DNA of 64,000 nucleotides from Trichoplax sp. H2 (lineage: Eukaryota > Placozoa > Uniplacotomia > Trichoplacea). The notes beneath the pieces were generated by a model. The model was given only the letters and a program-made list of their open reading frames with translations, did no database searches and was not told where the DNA came from. Location: assembly GCA_003344405.1 (NCBI GenBank), contig NOWV01000264.1, forward strand, positions 1-64,000, read 5' to 3'. Positions 11,289-37,400 of the stretch are shown in pieces; positions within the stretch are counted from its first letter, which is position 1, and every line of letters begins with the position of its first letter. Both the position numbers and the translations under genes were made by a program.

Positions 11289-14200
11289 GCACAAAATTAA
11301 ATTGTGCTTTTAAGTGCCGTCATTTTAGTCATCTTTAAAAAGGCATTCCCCTTACACCTAATTTGACCATGATAACTTCAAGAATAGTAATTAAAACTTA
11401 CCAGGAACTTCTTGATTGATGAACGGAAAAATATGATCGAGATTTGAGAGCTGTACACTCTCTTGAATAATAATAATATATGAAATAAGCTTTAGGTAAC
11501 TACTTCCGATTATAGCTTTGCTTACTGAAATGTTCAGTTGATCTCATTGATAACGAGTGGAATAATGCAATTCATCTAGATCGTATGCTAGATCGAAATA
11601 TCTACAACTATGATTATATCTTAGCTTAAATGTAGATAGTTTTCTAAGGATACTATGAAATCAATTTAGATAGAGTTTATCATAGTAATTGTATAATAGT
11701 ATGACGAACCCAGACAATAATAATTATAAGTAGAAGTGGCGCTAAGAATTCTACATTACCCTCTCTTAGCGTAGGATTAGACAATAACATAATACATAAT
11801 TCATGATCATTATAGAAACAATTGAAGTGATTTCCATATTAATAATCCGATTGGAAAGCTTACCTAATAATAGATTAGTGTCAAGCTAATATATAAGTTT
11901 ATCGTTTGTTTATTTCATATTAAACTATACATACAATTCTATACTTTTATTGATATATGAGTAGGGCTTAGAACTCGACCCTATTACGGCATGACTTTTG
12001 TAGAGTCTACGCCCATATTCTGACGAAAGAATCTCTTTCTGTTACTAAGCAACGGTTAATTTCCAACACCTAGACTTTTATGGCATGATATTCTCTCATT
12101 TGTGGTAATGATAAGCCATATTATATTCTTTCTTCCTGAACTAATTATCATATAATAGGCATCTATTTATTAACTCAATGCATTGGGGTGACAGCAATGA
12201 ATTAAATCACTAGATTTAATCTAGAAGCTACTTGATTACTAGAATATTAACATCAAGATGGTTGATTAATCTTTTAGAAAGGAGATTTATTGTGGGCTTT
12301 GGTCCAGACATTAGCGAAAGTAAGATTACAATGTACTATTAATGACTACACGTATTTCCCAATCAGTTTCCATACCGTACGTCATTATAATATGGTAATC
12401 ATATTTTAATTACACAGTACGCAATATATTGTGTAAAGTATTAAAGTAGGTAAATCAGTTCCCTCTACCGTTATTGGGTAAAAGTTAAAAGCTCTGTACA
12501 CAAGTTTTACGTCAAGACTATACGACACACTAATAGCTCTTATTTAATTACACCATACAGTATGCTATACACTGATTAAAATAGGTGCTATTTCATAGAT
12601 TGCTTATAATCCGATACGGTAGGATTAAAATTAGCTTTTGTACACGTACTTGAAATTTATCACCGTAATGATCTTATTTTATTAATGGAGTAACCCTATA
12701 CCACACCATCCTAGTTATAATTATAATAATACACAGCCTAATTACTATAGTCAATCTAAATAGCCTTAAAATAAATTGTCTATTAATAGTATCATATATT
12801 ATCTTATTAACTGATGTCAAGAGTAAAGAAACTAGCATTTTCCAGGAAGTCAAAATTAATAGGATCTCATACGTATATCTAGAATGCAAGAACGATAATG
12901 CAGTATTCTTATTCCTGCAGTAGCAATTACAGCATTTAGCAAACAATAATACTAACGGTTACTTTAATTCTATATTGGTAAATTTTTGATGTAATTTTTA
13001 TTATGAAATTATACACGCTTGTCACAAATCTTCCTACGACACTTGTACTATCAAGGCTAGCTAGCAACTACTAATCTACTTACTGTCACCGACTATTCTT
13101 CAAACTGACTCTTGATGAATAGTACAGACTAAGACTAACTTTCTTAATCACAGTGAGAGACTATTTGATAGCGTTTAGAGTTACTTTATTATTTATCAGC
13201 TCAGATCACTAGGTGAAAGAATTTTTTGTGCTTAGGCTTTATTATTGTCAGAAAAAATTGTAACGTATCTAAGGTTACTCTCATTATCATAGTTCACAGT
13301 TAATATTAGAAGCTCCATTCATAACCTTTGCTTGATAGTTCACCAAAGACCTGATTAACGTCTAAAGAATCTACGATATAGAATTAGCTTGACAATTTGC
13401 CAAGATCGATCGAAAAGTCCCAGCAACTCAATAAATTTTAGCAGATTTTCTCTTTGACTATCGATTTTTAGTTACACCCTGACAAGTTAATTCTTTAAAG
13501 GTGTTAAAAATAGAATAAGAATAAATATAAAATTGAATATTACCTGTGTATTGATTTATTTTATTACCTTTAAAATATAGCACATCTTGTGTGTAAAAAG
13601 TTTGAAGAGTATTTATGATCTTTTTATTAAGTTTTTAATATTAGAGTCAATGATGTCTGTGTGATTGTTCTCAAACTATGTCAAGAGGATAGCGAACACA
13701 TTAGAAAGTGTGTATTTATTGAAGATCAAACTGAATGCGCACGTAGACTTTTAAACTGAGACTATTTTTCGTTGCTTAACTAACTTTAAGCTATTCTATG
13801 ACCTAGAATCATAATATTTAGGTTTTAGAGTATTAAGTATATCCTATTACATAAATGTTACATCAGTACACTAATTATAACATATACGCTAATACTTCGT
13901 TTACTATAATAATCTAATCTGGAATATTCTAACAATTAATTACGATATGATACTGTGAATGCATTAAAAAAAAATTTCATACATATGCAGATAATTTTTT
14001 AGAGCTGCTAACTTTTAAGACTTTGAGTTTATGGCGTTAACAATAACTAAATAGAATGAAATCAAAATTTATTTCATTGCTAACGATTATGATATAATCT
14101 GCAATTGTGTAGCGTTAAATATACTTAGACTATAGTTGTATCTAGCCACGATGACCATTTTACCAGATTATTTAAACGTCATTCAAATAGAATCGAAATC

Positions 14201-15085
14201 TTCCAACACGTTCCTATTATCTTTTACTGGTAAGTTACTGCAAAACAGAACGGTAACACAAACTTTGATTATATTGAAATAATTATGAAGATTCGATTAG
14301 ATTCGTAAACTAACAATATTCTTACCATCTTTTCTCCGTTATACTTTTAATCTGTGTAAGACAGTGTAATATTGTATTCTAAGTTGATGATGTATTTAGT
14401 AATGTCTACTGTAATTATTGTTTTTCACGAGTGATAGATATTCCGTTGGAGGCTTAAGTCTTAAGTATAGCTAGCTTAGTAACTGTATCCTTTTGAAGAG
14501 GAGTGCTACAGCGCTCACACTAGAGCTTCACATGAAAGGTGTAAACTATCCTGTATTTGAGATGCTAATACTGAAGTGTGTAGCAAGTATTAGAGGTCCT
14601 CAGCTGATCGATTACGTCGTATCTTTGTGAACGAGGTTTTGTTCAATAAATCTTAATTTTCTAAAGTCTTGAAGATTCTTAATCTATCAACCTCACAATC
14701 TGCAATGTTACCTATAAATGTTACAACCTCTTTTTTTCTGCAACAGTTGTATTAAATTAACTTCCAAGGGTACATACTCAAAATTGTAAAAAGAACTAAG
14801 AATTTAAAGTTTTACATCTACTTTACTAATGGTTTATAGGGACAGTAAAATAGCACCATGTGTGCTCAATCAATACAACGATGGCATCAAATACCAATAA
14901 ACTGATCAATATTCGCAATGTTACACTGTTTGTAAATCTATAACTTATGCATTTAGTTTGCCTTGGATATAGCCATGACTTTTGTAGCTACAATAGCACT
15001 TTATACTCGTTCTATTTATTAGCAACATCTTCAAAACTGGTGATATTAGAAGAAATTCAGGCCTTGTGTAAACTCTCTACAGTAT

Positions 15086-15930
15086 TCTAATTTTGGGTCT
15101 CTCCATCAATACCGCGTGTATTATAGATTACATAGCGATATTATCTATCATCCATTCCATCATTCGATATTTATATCAACGCAAGTGTGTTTTTATTTTG
15201 AAGTTGCTAATACGACTAGAACTACCATCAATACTGCATGTATGTATTATAAATTATATCGCGATCATCCATTCCATTATCCGATATTTATATCTATACA
15301 AGTTTGTTGTTCCATTTTAGAGTTACTAATGTCACTAGTTCTGCCATCGATATCACTAGAACCATCACCAATGTAACATAAACTATAAATTACATCGCAA
15401 CATTACCCACCATCCATTCAATTTAAAATATTCATATCTATACAAGTGTATACTTCTATTTTAGAGTTACTAATGCCAATAGAACTATCATCAATGCTAT
15501 ATGTACTATAGATTATATCGCGATACTACCGATCATCCATTCCATTATGCAATATTCATATCTATACTAGTGTGTACTTCTATTTTGAAGTTGCTAATAC
15601 CACCAGGACCATCATCAATGCTGTGTTGACTATAGGTTATATCACGATACTACACATCATCCATTCTATTATTCAATATTCATATCTATACAAGTGTATT
15701 TTCCTATTTTGGAATCGCTAATATCGCTAGAAATATCATCAATGCTACGAGCATTATAGATTACATCGCGATATTCCCATAATCCATACCAATTGCAATA
15801 TTCAATATTCATATCTATACAAGTGTGTTTTCCTATTTTGGAGTTGCTAATACCACTAGCACTACCATCAATACTACGTATATTACATCACGATGTTACC
15901 CATCGTCCATCTCATTATCCTTCTAAATTA
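15086..15930. repeat. Tandem repeat, seven ~120 bp units, upstream of gene B
   Basis: Seven diverged copies, each with TTTTG(G/A)AGTTGCTAATA, then an (A)CCATCAAT core, an ATTATATCGCGAT-like segment, CATCCATTCCATT, and ATATTCATATCTATACAAGTGT. Unit length varies (about 110-145 bp) because some copies carry small insertions. The array ends about 0.8 kb before the gene B start codon. Confidence 0.85.
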
Positions 15931-16700
15931 ACTATGACAACCGATCAATAGATAGATTATAAAGCATTAAGCTTAATGAACAAATAACATTAGCACACAG
16001 TATGAATCTATCCACTGATATTTTATTGACAATTAATATGTGACTGGTACGGTGATTCTCTTGTAGCTTATCGATACTATTGGTTAGATAAAATAAAAAG
16101 CTCTGTTGTCATGTTAATCGTTAACGGTTTTATGCATTATTCATTTTCTATGACATAATTGTGCATGGGATCCGATCCTTGTGACAAAAAGGAATAGAGA
16201 TAGTCCGGCCCGATTGAAGCCATTTCCCATGCTCTATTCTGGAAATTTATAGTAAGTTAACCTAATTTGTAGCATTTTATATTGATTAAAATTAGTTATA
16301 GTCTATTTTATGATTATAAAAGAGAATTAAAGCTCACGAAAGAAATTCTTATAAACCAATTTGCCTTCAATAAGATACGGAAATAGTCAAGTGTGAGCAG
16401 CTCTGTATCTCAATATATTGTTATTGCGCTTAGCGCCAATGCCCTAATCTTTAATCTACCTACTAGATATTGTATAGACTGATCATGATGCTGTAAAGAC
16501 TTTAATGTTAGAATTACATGTCTATCGATAGTAGAAATTTTCAATTAGTAAACAAAATAAGATTGAGAAACTTTTAAACTTTACTGATTTCAGTACGTAT
16601 AACCAATTACTATCATAATGTAGACCGAAGACATAAGGTATATTCTAATTCGATCCCTCTATTATGTCTTGTATTTAGATCAGCACCGTACAAGTCGAGA

Positions 16701-28120
<11,420 letters not shown>

Positions 28121-31100
28121 ATAGCCAAATATGGGGCAAAGGTAAATGGACAGGCACAAAGTAATTTAAAAACTAGGAAGCAAATACGATAATTCTGATC
28201 TTTCTATAACCCATTTAGTCTTTCTTGCAATCGTTATTTAAACCCTTATATTTTATCTTTTTCAGGAGTTACCTTGAAATAAGTGGATTTAAAAAGTATA
28301 ATTTTTATTTCTGTAAGCTCAAATAAATTCAAGCAAAATTCTTATAGATTTGTTTCCGAGTGGATAAATATTAATAGCTTTACCATGAATTAAATCATAT
28401 GTGATTATGTTACGGTCAATCCTGGGAATCGGTCATTCCCGAGTAGATAAATATAATCACCTTTTAATTATGTGTTTAAAAATTGTAACTATAACAGATT
28501 AATCATCATATTATTTTTAAAATTTGCAGGAGTTATGTAAGCTAATAAAGTATCATATTCTGCTGTCAAAACGACTAGATTAAAAGCTAATCTGATGCTA
28601 GTATAGCGTTAAAGTAGTGAAGCTTACAGTTCATGTAGACATTGATCTCTGTCATTTATCTAACATATACATAATGTTAACACGGTTATAAGTTTCTGTA
28701 GATTTTTTTACATTTTTAAGTCATTGCTTCAGCACTAGTAGTTATTATATACATTGAAAATGTAGATTCAATTTCTTTTTGGCAAACTTATTTTGATATC
28801 TTATGTAATATGCAACAAATCCTTTCAAACTAGTAGCTAAAATCGTTGTTTTCTATAAATATAACATTTGTGATAGTTATGTAGGCTCAACAGATGTAAT
28901 TACATCTCGGATTACTTCAATAATTCTAATTCTAAGTAGATATTTTAAGATGAGCAAATAGCTCACTTTACAATGTTAGAATTACAATTGATATCGCTGG
29001 AATAAAAACTATTTCAATGTACCATTTGCAATTATCATCATCATATGACAAAGACGAATACTACAGTAATAAGACCTTCATCTTAGGAGTTGAATATTTT
29101 ATTTCTCTCGAGGACGCAATGCGTGCGATGTTCCATCTTGCATAATATGTACATGTTATTAAATATCACTACTATATCTACAACTGAGGATACTGCTGTA
29201 GCAAGAGCATTATTTTTACGGCCAGTACTAATGCACCTTCATTAAGGTGTAGATATATAGCAATCACCTTGATATCAACAATTAAAGTATATCATACCGT
29301 ATACGCAATATTTTTCGCGCTTAGCCTTTTATCGCTAGTATAAGGTAAATACTAAGATTCTACTGATAGAAACATATTCCGAATCTATTTCTATCTAGTT
29401 ATATCTTAATAACGGCTTCTCCTATTTATTTAAAAAATTTTGTCAATTTCCAATTATAGATCTAAAACTGGAATAAAATGTCAGCATAATTCTGTAAGAG
29501 ATTAATTTAAAGAGCTACGAAAACCACCATATGGCTTCGATGAAGATACGATAATATAGATATAATGAAATTGTTCTCGGAACTATTTATACTTACGCAA
29601 TTTGTCAACATTTACTAGGAATGCCAGTTATTGTATAAAGGATGCTAATATTATTATTTATGATATCAATAAATAATATACAGTATTCGTGCCTCTTATA
29701 TTTTAAATTCTTATCAAGCATAAGCTTTTAGTAAGCTACGAATATTTTATATCGTGAGCTCTACAACTGAAATGGTATTAAATATGAACACTCATTTTTG
29801 CTTCATGTTGTTTTGATTAAAATCTCATAAAAATGCCATAAATTGGCTTTGATTACGCTTTTCTTTATATATTCGTATGCCATTAGGTTTCTGAAAAAGC
29901 TACAATACAGTAACGTATAAGAAAGATGAAGATAACTACGATAGTTGATCTCGTGGATGGGACTATAAATTATTATTGACTTTGTTGGTAAAAAACATTG
30001 AACAGTATCAAGAGTTGAGAAATTAATCCTAGTTTAACAGAGTTAGATATAAATATCAATTAACACTCTTGTGTTGAAATATTGACTACGGATGCCATAG
30101 TGGGAAGACCTAAGTCATATGATTGAAAAACAAGAGAATTATACTATCATCAAGTGTGTTAATGAAGAGATGACGTCTATTGTTATTATTTCTCTTTCTT
30201 ATTCTAATCTTGAACGATTATTACCAATAACGATAAAGTAATTAAGAATAATTGTAAGAATAATTATATCATTATATAATTATATTATATTATATGCATT
30301 ATATCGATCAATATACGGGCCACATCCGGATGTTCTGTACCATACCGTCTATGCCATTATTGCTTAATGATCCTTTACTCTCTTTCATGCAGTCTATTGC
30401 TACCGCATCGCAATTATCTATGACATCATGCCTTCACTTGTAATTTAATTATAATAATAATAGTAAGTTCTAAATTATTCGTCATGTGATATTACTGTTA
30501 TGCTATTATGATTCCTGTTCTATGAATGTGCGTAAAAGTAACCGTTTCCGAATAGAATTCGATTATTTTTCGACTCTTAAATTATGCAATAGACATGTTT
30601 CGGATATCTTTAGAGGAAGGACACACCTTAAAAAAACAGATTGATGAACAGCTGATGAGCTGTTTTCTACATGAAATGCAGCAAATGAAGTGATTGACGA
30701 CTGTCAATGATAGAAAAACTAAAGTTATCAGTTTCAATATAATTTTTGTATGGGGAGCAAGGTGCTTGCTGTACCTTAAGAGTTAAATAAATATTCATCC
30801 ATAAAGGCTGACTAAATAATTTATTATTATATAAAAAAGGAATAACAATAACGCTGCTAACGTCACTGTTATCATCAACAGTAGAACCGAAGAATAATCA
30901 TAACAACAACCACATTAGTACTGTAGCGCTATATTAAAGTATTAGAGCTACTAGCTATGCCTTCATAATATGAATAGTAATATTCTATATCCAATGCTAT
31001 TGGATAGTAAATCTTTGTTTGTGTAATCAATACAACTAATAGTTAGTAGAAAGCATCAAGAACAATTTATCCCCTGGGTTTTTCAATAGTTAGGTCATCT

Positions 31101-31432
31101 AATATTACCTAATCGATTAGTTAACTTCCGCTAATCAATCCCTATATCAGGGAAAAATCATCAGGAAAGCAGTTCGCTTTAATTCAAAATTGTTTATTAG
31201 TCGTCTTGTCTTTTAGTATTAGTAAAAAAATATGGAAATCAAGGCAAGAATGTCAAATTAATTGCTACGTATTCAGAAATGTTTTAGCGTTTTAAACGTT
31301 CAAGTCTAACTATTCCTTATCAATATAATTAACTTTAGAATCAGATTATTAAATTCAACTCCCTTATTAATTAACTTTAAACCATTTAAGCTTTTAACTT
31401 CATCTTTATTCCAACATATCCATTACTTAAAG
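28121..31432. other. Spacer between genes B and C
   Basis: 3.3 kb. No supported gene, RNA gene or mobile element. Contains the 3' untranslated region of gene B, AT-rich low-complexity sequence near 30235-30310 and, at its right end, the gene C promoter, for which I cannot identify elements. Confidence 0.5.
28322..28327 (+). terminator. Candidate polyadenylation signal of gene B
   Basis: AATAAA about 200 nt downstream of the gene B stop codon. Another AATAAA lies near 28545. In AT-rich DNA this hexamer is common by chance, so support is weak. Confidence 0.3.
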
Positions 31433-31495
31433 ATGAAACTGAATCGTTTAATCTATTTTTTCGCCTCAGTTTTCTTTCTATCGACGGCATCTACG
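31433..31495 (+). CDS. Gene C exon 1: signal peptide
   Basis: Twenty-one codons, [20 protein letters not shown] plus T, with a GTAAGA donor in phase 0. Followed by a 702-nt intron without visible coding sequence. Confidence 0.85.
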
Positions 31496-34400
31496 GTAAG
31501 ATTAGCTGATAATGATTGACTCTAAGCATGATTATGTTTACTAAGTTGATGGATTATAATACAGTAATCATTTTGCTTCACGGTGAACCTCGTCTTTTAG
31601 CTGACAAATAAAATGCACAGTATTTATATAAATAGATAGTTTAAAATAATATTAAGATACATTTTAAGGTAGCATGGTATTTAAATACAATTCAAGATAA
31701 TCCTACATCTAGAAGAGCATTCTATTATTCATATTTCTACACGCATTTATAAAAAATTAGTCAAGAATTGTATAGAATTTTCTTCCTTTCTAAATCTTTA
31801 TCTATAAAATAACACAACTAATTTTATCCTAGACGTGCTCTCAGTTTACTATAAACCTTACGTTATAGTCCACTACTACAGTATCAATGTTAAGTTACAG
31901 AGTTCATTATCGTTATTGATCCTTTTGAAATACCTGTCAAATAATTTCTTTCTTTTCCGTTACTTTCATTAACATCAACGTAGCTTATTAGTGACTATAA
32001 ACGTTACGCCAACAAAGTAAACTTAATGATTGTACGATAATTAATTGCAGGTAGTTTGATTTATTTCACTAAGTATAGAAATTTTTAGATATTAGCTACA
32101 GAAAGCGATATTAAAGATTAATCGCTTTTCCAGTCTAATATATACTGATGGTAACATCTATACCTTATCAATATATTACTATTTCTGTTTCATTCAGGCT
32201 AATGCAACTTCCGTGCAGGCTAACATAAGCATGAAGTTAATAAGTTATCATAATCCTCAAGAGATATTATATAATGGCCAAAAGTGCGATACTTTCTCAT
32301 CTTGTGACTATACATTTAATTTTTGCGGCCGGAAAACTAACTCTGGACCATCATGCGTTTATGGGGATGTTACGACTAAATCGTTTGATAATGTTGGCGA
32401 GACGAAAACTTTTCAAGTGGGTGAGCAATTGACCAATGGGGCAATTACCATCACTAACCCATATAGCGCTCCAATTGTCGGACTATGGCCTGTAAGTTTA
32501 CTAGTACCAATTAATTAACGGCTAGCTACAATATAATTTATCTCAATATCAACTAATTATGCAGTATATCTAGGTTTCATCATACCCTGATAGTTATTTC
32601 ATCCCAAATATATCGCCTTATTCTAAGCTAGAGATACTATTAGTAGATTGTAAATGATTTAGATATTTAGGAAGTAAAATATTATGTAAAATTAAAATAT
32701 CTCATTTAAGTTTTATAATTAAAATTAATGTTGGATTGCATCTAAGTTACAACAATAATATCCTTAACTAGCATGAAAGAAAAAAAAATGATTTACGATG
32801 ATTTACGTACACATAAAGTCATAAACAAAGCGAATTCAAGAAATTTGTTTATAATATATCATGCATAGATAGTTAAAATTAGTTTAATAAGGAAACTTTA
32901 AAAGTAAAATAGGCCTAAGATATCAATAAATTGAGAGTTAAGATACTGTCCACTGTGGTTTCTTAAATTTGCTATTTCATAAAATCTATCATAATCGATT
33001 ATTACTACAAATTACAGTAAGAAATTGCAGAACTTGCTTCATCAAGCAGTAATCTGGCATTACTTAAACTACGTCCAGTTATCATGCACCTAGAGTAAAT
33101 TAAGTATATGTTTCTCTAATCAAAATAGGCAAGCACTTCAAAGCAATAATTGAATTAACGTTATAAAAAAGTATGTGCCAGATCAATCATTTGCTCTGCA
33201 TATGAGCTTATTAATCATCAGTTCATATTCTACGATATTGGATGCAATATAATATTTATGTCCATGCATAGCATTTACTCCAGTTTTCTATTAGTTTCCA
33301 AACTTAACAGAATATTTAAGCATCTGTTACGTTAGAACAGTTTTTGATTTCATTCTTTAAGTCTTTCAACTTTGACAAACAGAAAAGGAATCACTAGCAA
33401 TTTGCGTGGATATTATGATCAATCAACTCTATGTCAACATCAACTGGCGCATTTTATAAATTTCTGATACATCAGTTAATACCTTTTATATCTATTTTAA
33501 TTTTAATAGGGCCAATTCCAGCTCTTTATTAACGTTACCGATGAAGACTCATTCTTAGAAGTAGGCAATAATAGAGTCGATGATTTAACAAAAGATATTA
33601 CCATATCGGCTGGTATTAAGCAAACGATTACCATGACTGGAAGTCGCCCCACTAATCCATCTAGTTTTACATTCGAGATGGAAGTTAAATGTATAAATAG
33701 TTGGATGGGAAGCCTTTGCGATATAGGTATAATTAACTCACCGTATCCCTATTTCATTTAAGAAATAAAGATACTTCTCAATTTCCGTCAAAACTTTTGA
33801 GATTTCTAAATAGAATATAGAACACTTATGGTAGCAAGCAAACTATTTCTTCCCTTCTTATTTACTTGTTCCTTCTTAATCCTTTCCAGATCTAATTAGC
33901 TGTCGCAGTTCACCATGTCAAGGTAGAGGAAACTGCATAAACACTGCACCTAACGCTTATAAATGTCATTGCCTTACTGGATATACCGGTGTCAATTGTG
34001 AAACAAGTAATGCCGATTTCTAGGATACATACATTTCCATTTTTTAATAAAATTTTGCAATATCTATTATCAATTACCAACAGTTTTTATTTCGTTCTTG
34101 TATTTTAATTGTCACCTATGGACGCATTAAATACATTATTAACTCTCCGTTCTAGATATTGACGAATGTGCATCTGGACCTTGCAAACATATTTATTCCA
34201 CCTGCATTGATTTGGTGAACGGTTATCGATGTGTCTGTCCATCTGATTGGACAGGAAAAAATTGTGATATAGGTTAGTAGCATTCTATTTACATTCGATA
34301 GGTAAGTATGCATTACATTGCAAATCTTCTCGCAGATTTTGTATTTTACTAGCGTGGACTTTTAAATCCTATTGCGTATTCCATATATTGCATTTTAAGA

Positions 34401-37400
34401 GGATTAGATCAAATTTATTGATGATGACCAAATATTTATATGATTTTGAATACAATGTTATTAGATAACAATATATGCCGTATCAATAACCCATGTCTGA
34501 ACGGTGCAACATGCAAATTTACCAATGTTAATCAATATTCATGTACCTGTCTTCCCGGATTTACAGGAAAAACTTGCGATAGTAAGAGTATATTTATTCT
34601 AGTATATTTAGATTTTAGGCTGTTACATATCATGGATCTAAAGTATCACTTGATAGCCATAGCATTGGCAATCTTATATGATATAGAATCTACGTTATAT
34701 AAAATGTTGGCGTGTGTAAGCGCATGCAATTGGATCTAATATGTGGTTAACAGTAAACTAAAGACAAATTTGAGATCTTCATAAATAATATCAATTTCGT
34801 GGCTTTAAATTTTCTCAGTTGTAAATAGCACAAACATATTGATTCAAAGCACTCATAGTTTGAATGCTAAACTTTAAACTCATTAGCTTACAATGGTTGT
34901 CTCTCGGATCCATGCCTTCATAGAGGCAATTGTTCAACTGGAAGTAATAGTTATACCTGCCATTGCCCTCAAGATTGGTCTGGGACTCACTGTGAACAGG
35001 GTCTGTTATTCTTTTCAGCAAATATTCTCCAGTGACAATTAGTATATTCCACTATTGCACAAATTGATTAAATCTAAAATAATTAATATAATAAAATAGG
35101 CTAGACTCTAAATCGGTGATAATATGCAAAAACTGATCCATATAGTCTTCATCATCTCGTATTAAGTGTCCATCATTAAGTCAGCTTATTACACATATAA
35201 CGTCACAGCCTTTTCACTTTAATAGTCTTAATTTAATAAGAATCTTTGCTACGTTTGTTGATAGATCTTAGCCTATGTAGAACAAATTCTCCATGCCAAA
35301 ACGGTGGAACTTGCCAATTTGTTAATGCAACCAGCTATCAATGTGTTTGCCCACAATATTATACTGGGAGTACCTGTCAATGTTAGTCTAGACATATTAT
35401 AGCTTCTTAATTCTACAACCATTATATCTAATATTAAAGTATCGATATTATATATGATCCATTTATTCAATTTCCGATGTTTGCAGCTCATATTCCTTGC
35501 CAATCCAATCCCTGTATTGGTACTGGTTCAACTTGTGTGGATACTCCAAGTGGCTATGTGTGCCATTGTCCAGTTGATATGACAGGAACCAATTGTGATA
35601 TAGGTTGCTTAATAAATTAACCAATACGATGTATTTCACCCGTTATAATTACATACAAGCAAACATATAATTATCTGTAATACTACAGATGCCACATACC
35701 ATCGTCGAATGGAATCACAGATCGATAGTGTGATATAAGATCGTGTAGGATCAATAATGTGATACAAATTTTAAATAGCAGTTTTAGCCGCTAGGATAGT
35801 TGTGTATCATGAATGAATACTAATTTATTGTAAGAATAGGGATTAATGGAGATTTACGATATTAAGTGGCAATTTATTAATCTTTAATGTTTCATAGCTT
35901 AGTAATAAGGATTAAATATAGTATTTTTGCTCCAATCATTCGTAACTCAACTTGAAATAATCAATTTTAGATACCAACGTATGCAGATCAAACAATCCTT
36001 GCCAGCACGGCTCAACATGCGAAAATACAGGCCCTTCTACTTATCGATGCGTATGTCCATCTCTATATTCAGGCCAAAATTGTGAAAGTAAGAAAACTTT
36101 GTAATGTAACTTAGTTACTCTAGTCATATCAATCAACCAAGTTGCATTTCATTAAACTAATTTTTTATCGAAACCAAATTTCATGATATTACTAATTTTA
36201 TTATTTCTTTCACTATGTTATCCAACTATCATCTAGATTATACACCGTGCATGTCAAATCCTTGCCAACATGTCTACGCTACATGCGTAAATAACCCACA
36301 CAATTATACTTGCCAATGCCCTGGCGATTGGATAGGTTATAATTGCGAGATAGGTTAGTTAGAAGTGGAATTGCTGAACTTATATTGTACGTGTAATTCG
36401 CGATAAAGTAAAAAATGATTAAGCTAAGATCAAATTTTTACGTTTACAAATAATTTGGTTACTCATATTTATTTAAATAATTAAAACATAATTTAAAAGT
36501 ACAGTATCTTATTAATTACAGCAAACCATACTTTGTATAAGAAATTATTAAATATAAGCTTTCCACCTTACGAAAGTCATTATAGAGAGCATAAAGTCTA
36601 TTGATAGATCAGTCTCGTCTAATATTTAGTAAGGTTATGATAATAAAAGATATGGAATATTTCAGCTTATATTTAGCAATACAGTCCAAAATACTGTGAT
36701 TTAGCCATGATTACCAGAATAAGAATTGTAACAGTTTATTGATCGGTTCTTACTTCTAATACAGATGCAAATATATGTCGAATGAATAACCCTTGTGTAA
36801 ATGGCGGGATCTGCACATCGCATAAAGCAGGAAAATACCAATGCGAATGCCCGGATAACTATAACGGCACTAATTGTGAAAGTATGATTTTTATATTCAA
36901 TACTCTTTGGTTAACTCAAGTATCAATCGATCTATGACGGCTTTATCGCCATATATCCTCTACTTGATAATTCTTGTAATGTACGATCTACTAAATTTCC
37001 ATAGATCCTGTATATAGGTTGTAAGGATGTAAAGCATATTAAACCAGCTCAAATTAACAATTATAGTCTGCTTCTAAATAGAATATTCCTGGTTTATTAC
37101 TAGATTACAACGACTGCTTATCGAGACCTTGCAATCATATTTACGCAACATGTGTGGATTTGCCGGGTACCAATTATTCTTGCATTTGTCCTTCTGACTG
37201 GACAGGAAGAAATTGCGATAAAGGTATTCTACAGAAACTATTATTCTGAAATAGCCATAGCCTAGTAATCGATTTAAGTCATTTTTGATCGAATCGGATT
37301 TTGAGCATTTTTAGTGAAATTTGATACTTTGCCTTTATCAATTGAGCTTCTTTGTGATAGTACTCGCATACATTATTGCTTAGGTGCAATTATTCCGTAG

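Larger units (their letters stand above)
9247..16700. other. Gene-free interval between divergent genes A and B
   Basis: 7.45 kb without an open frame I can support. Short frames at 10006-10200 and 12674-12946 lack family features and look random. The interval holds the second dispersed repeat (10838-11288) and the seven-copy tandem repeat (15086-15930). A locally less AT-rich stretch at about 14450-14660 has no recognised identity. Any shared promoters or enhancers of A and B should lie here, but no specific element can be named. Confidence 0.6.

Noticed and set aside
10006-12946. Short open frames in the A-B interval (10006-10200 both strands, 12674-12946)
   Set aside because: No homology features, no splice context, and lengths expected by chance in 7 kb.
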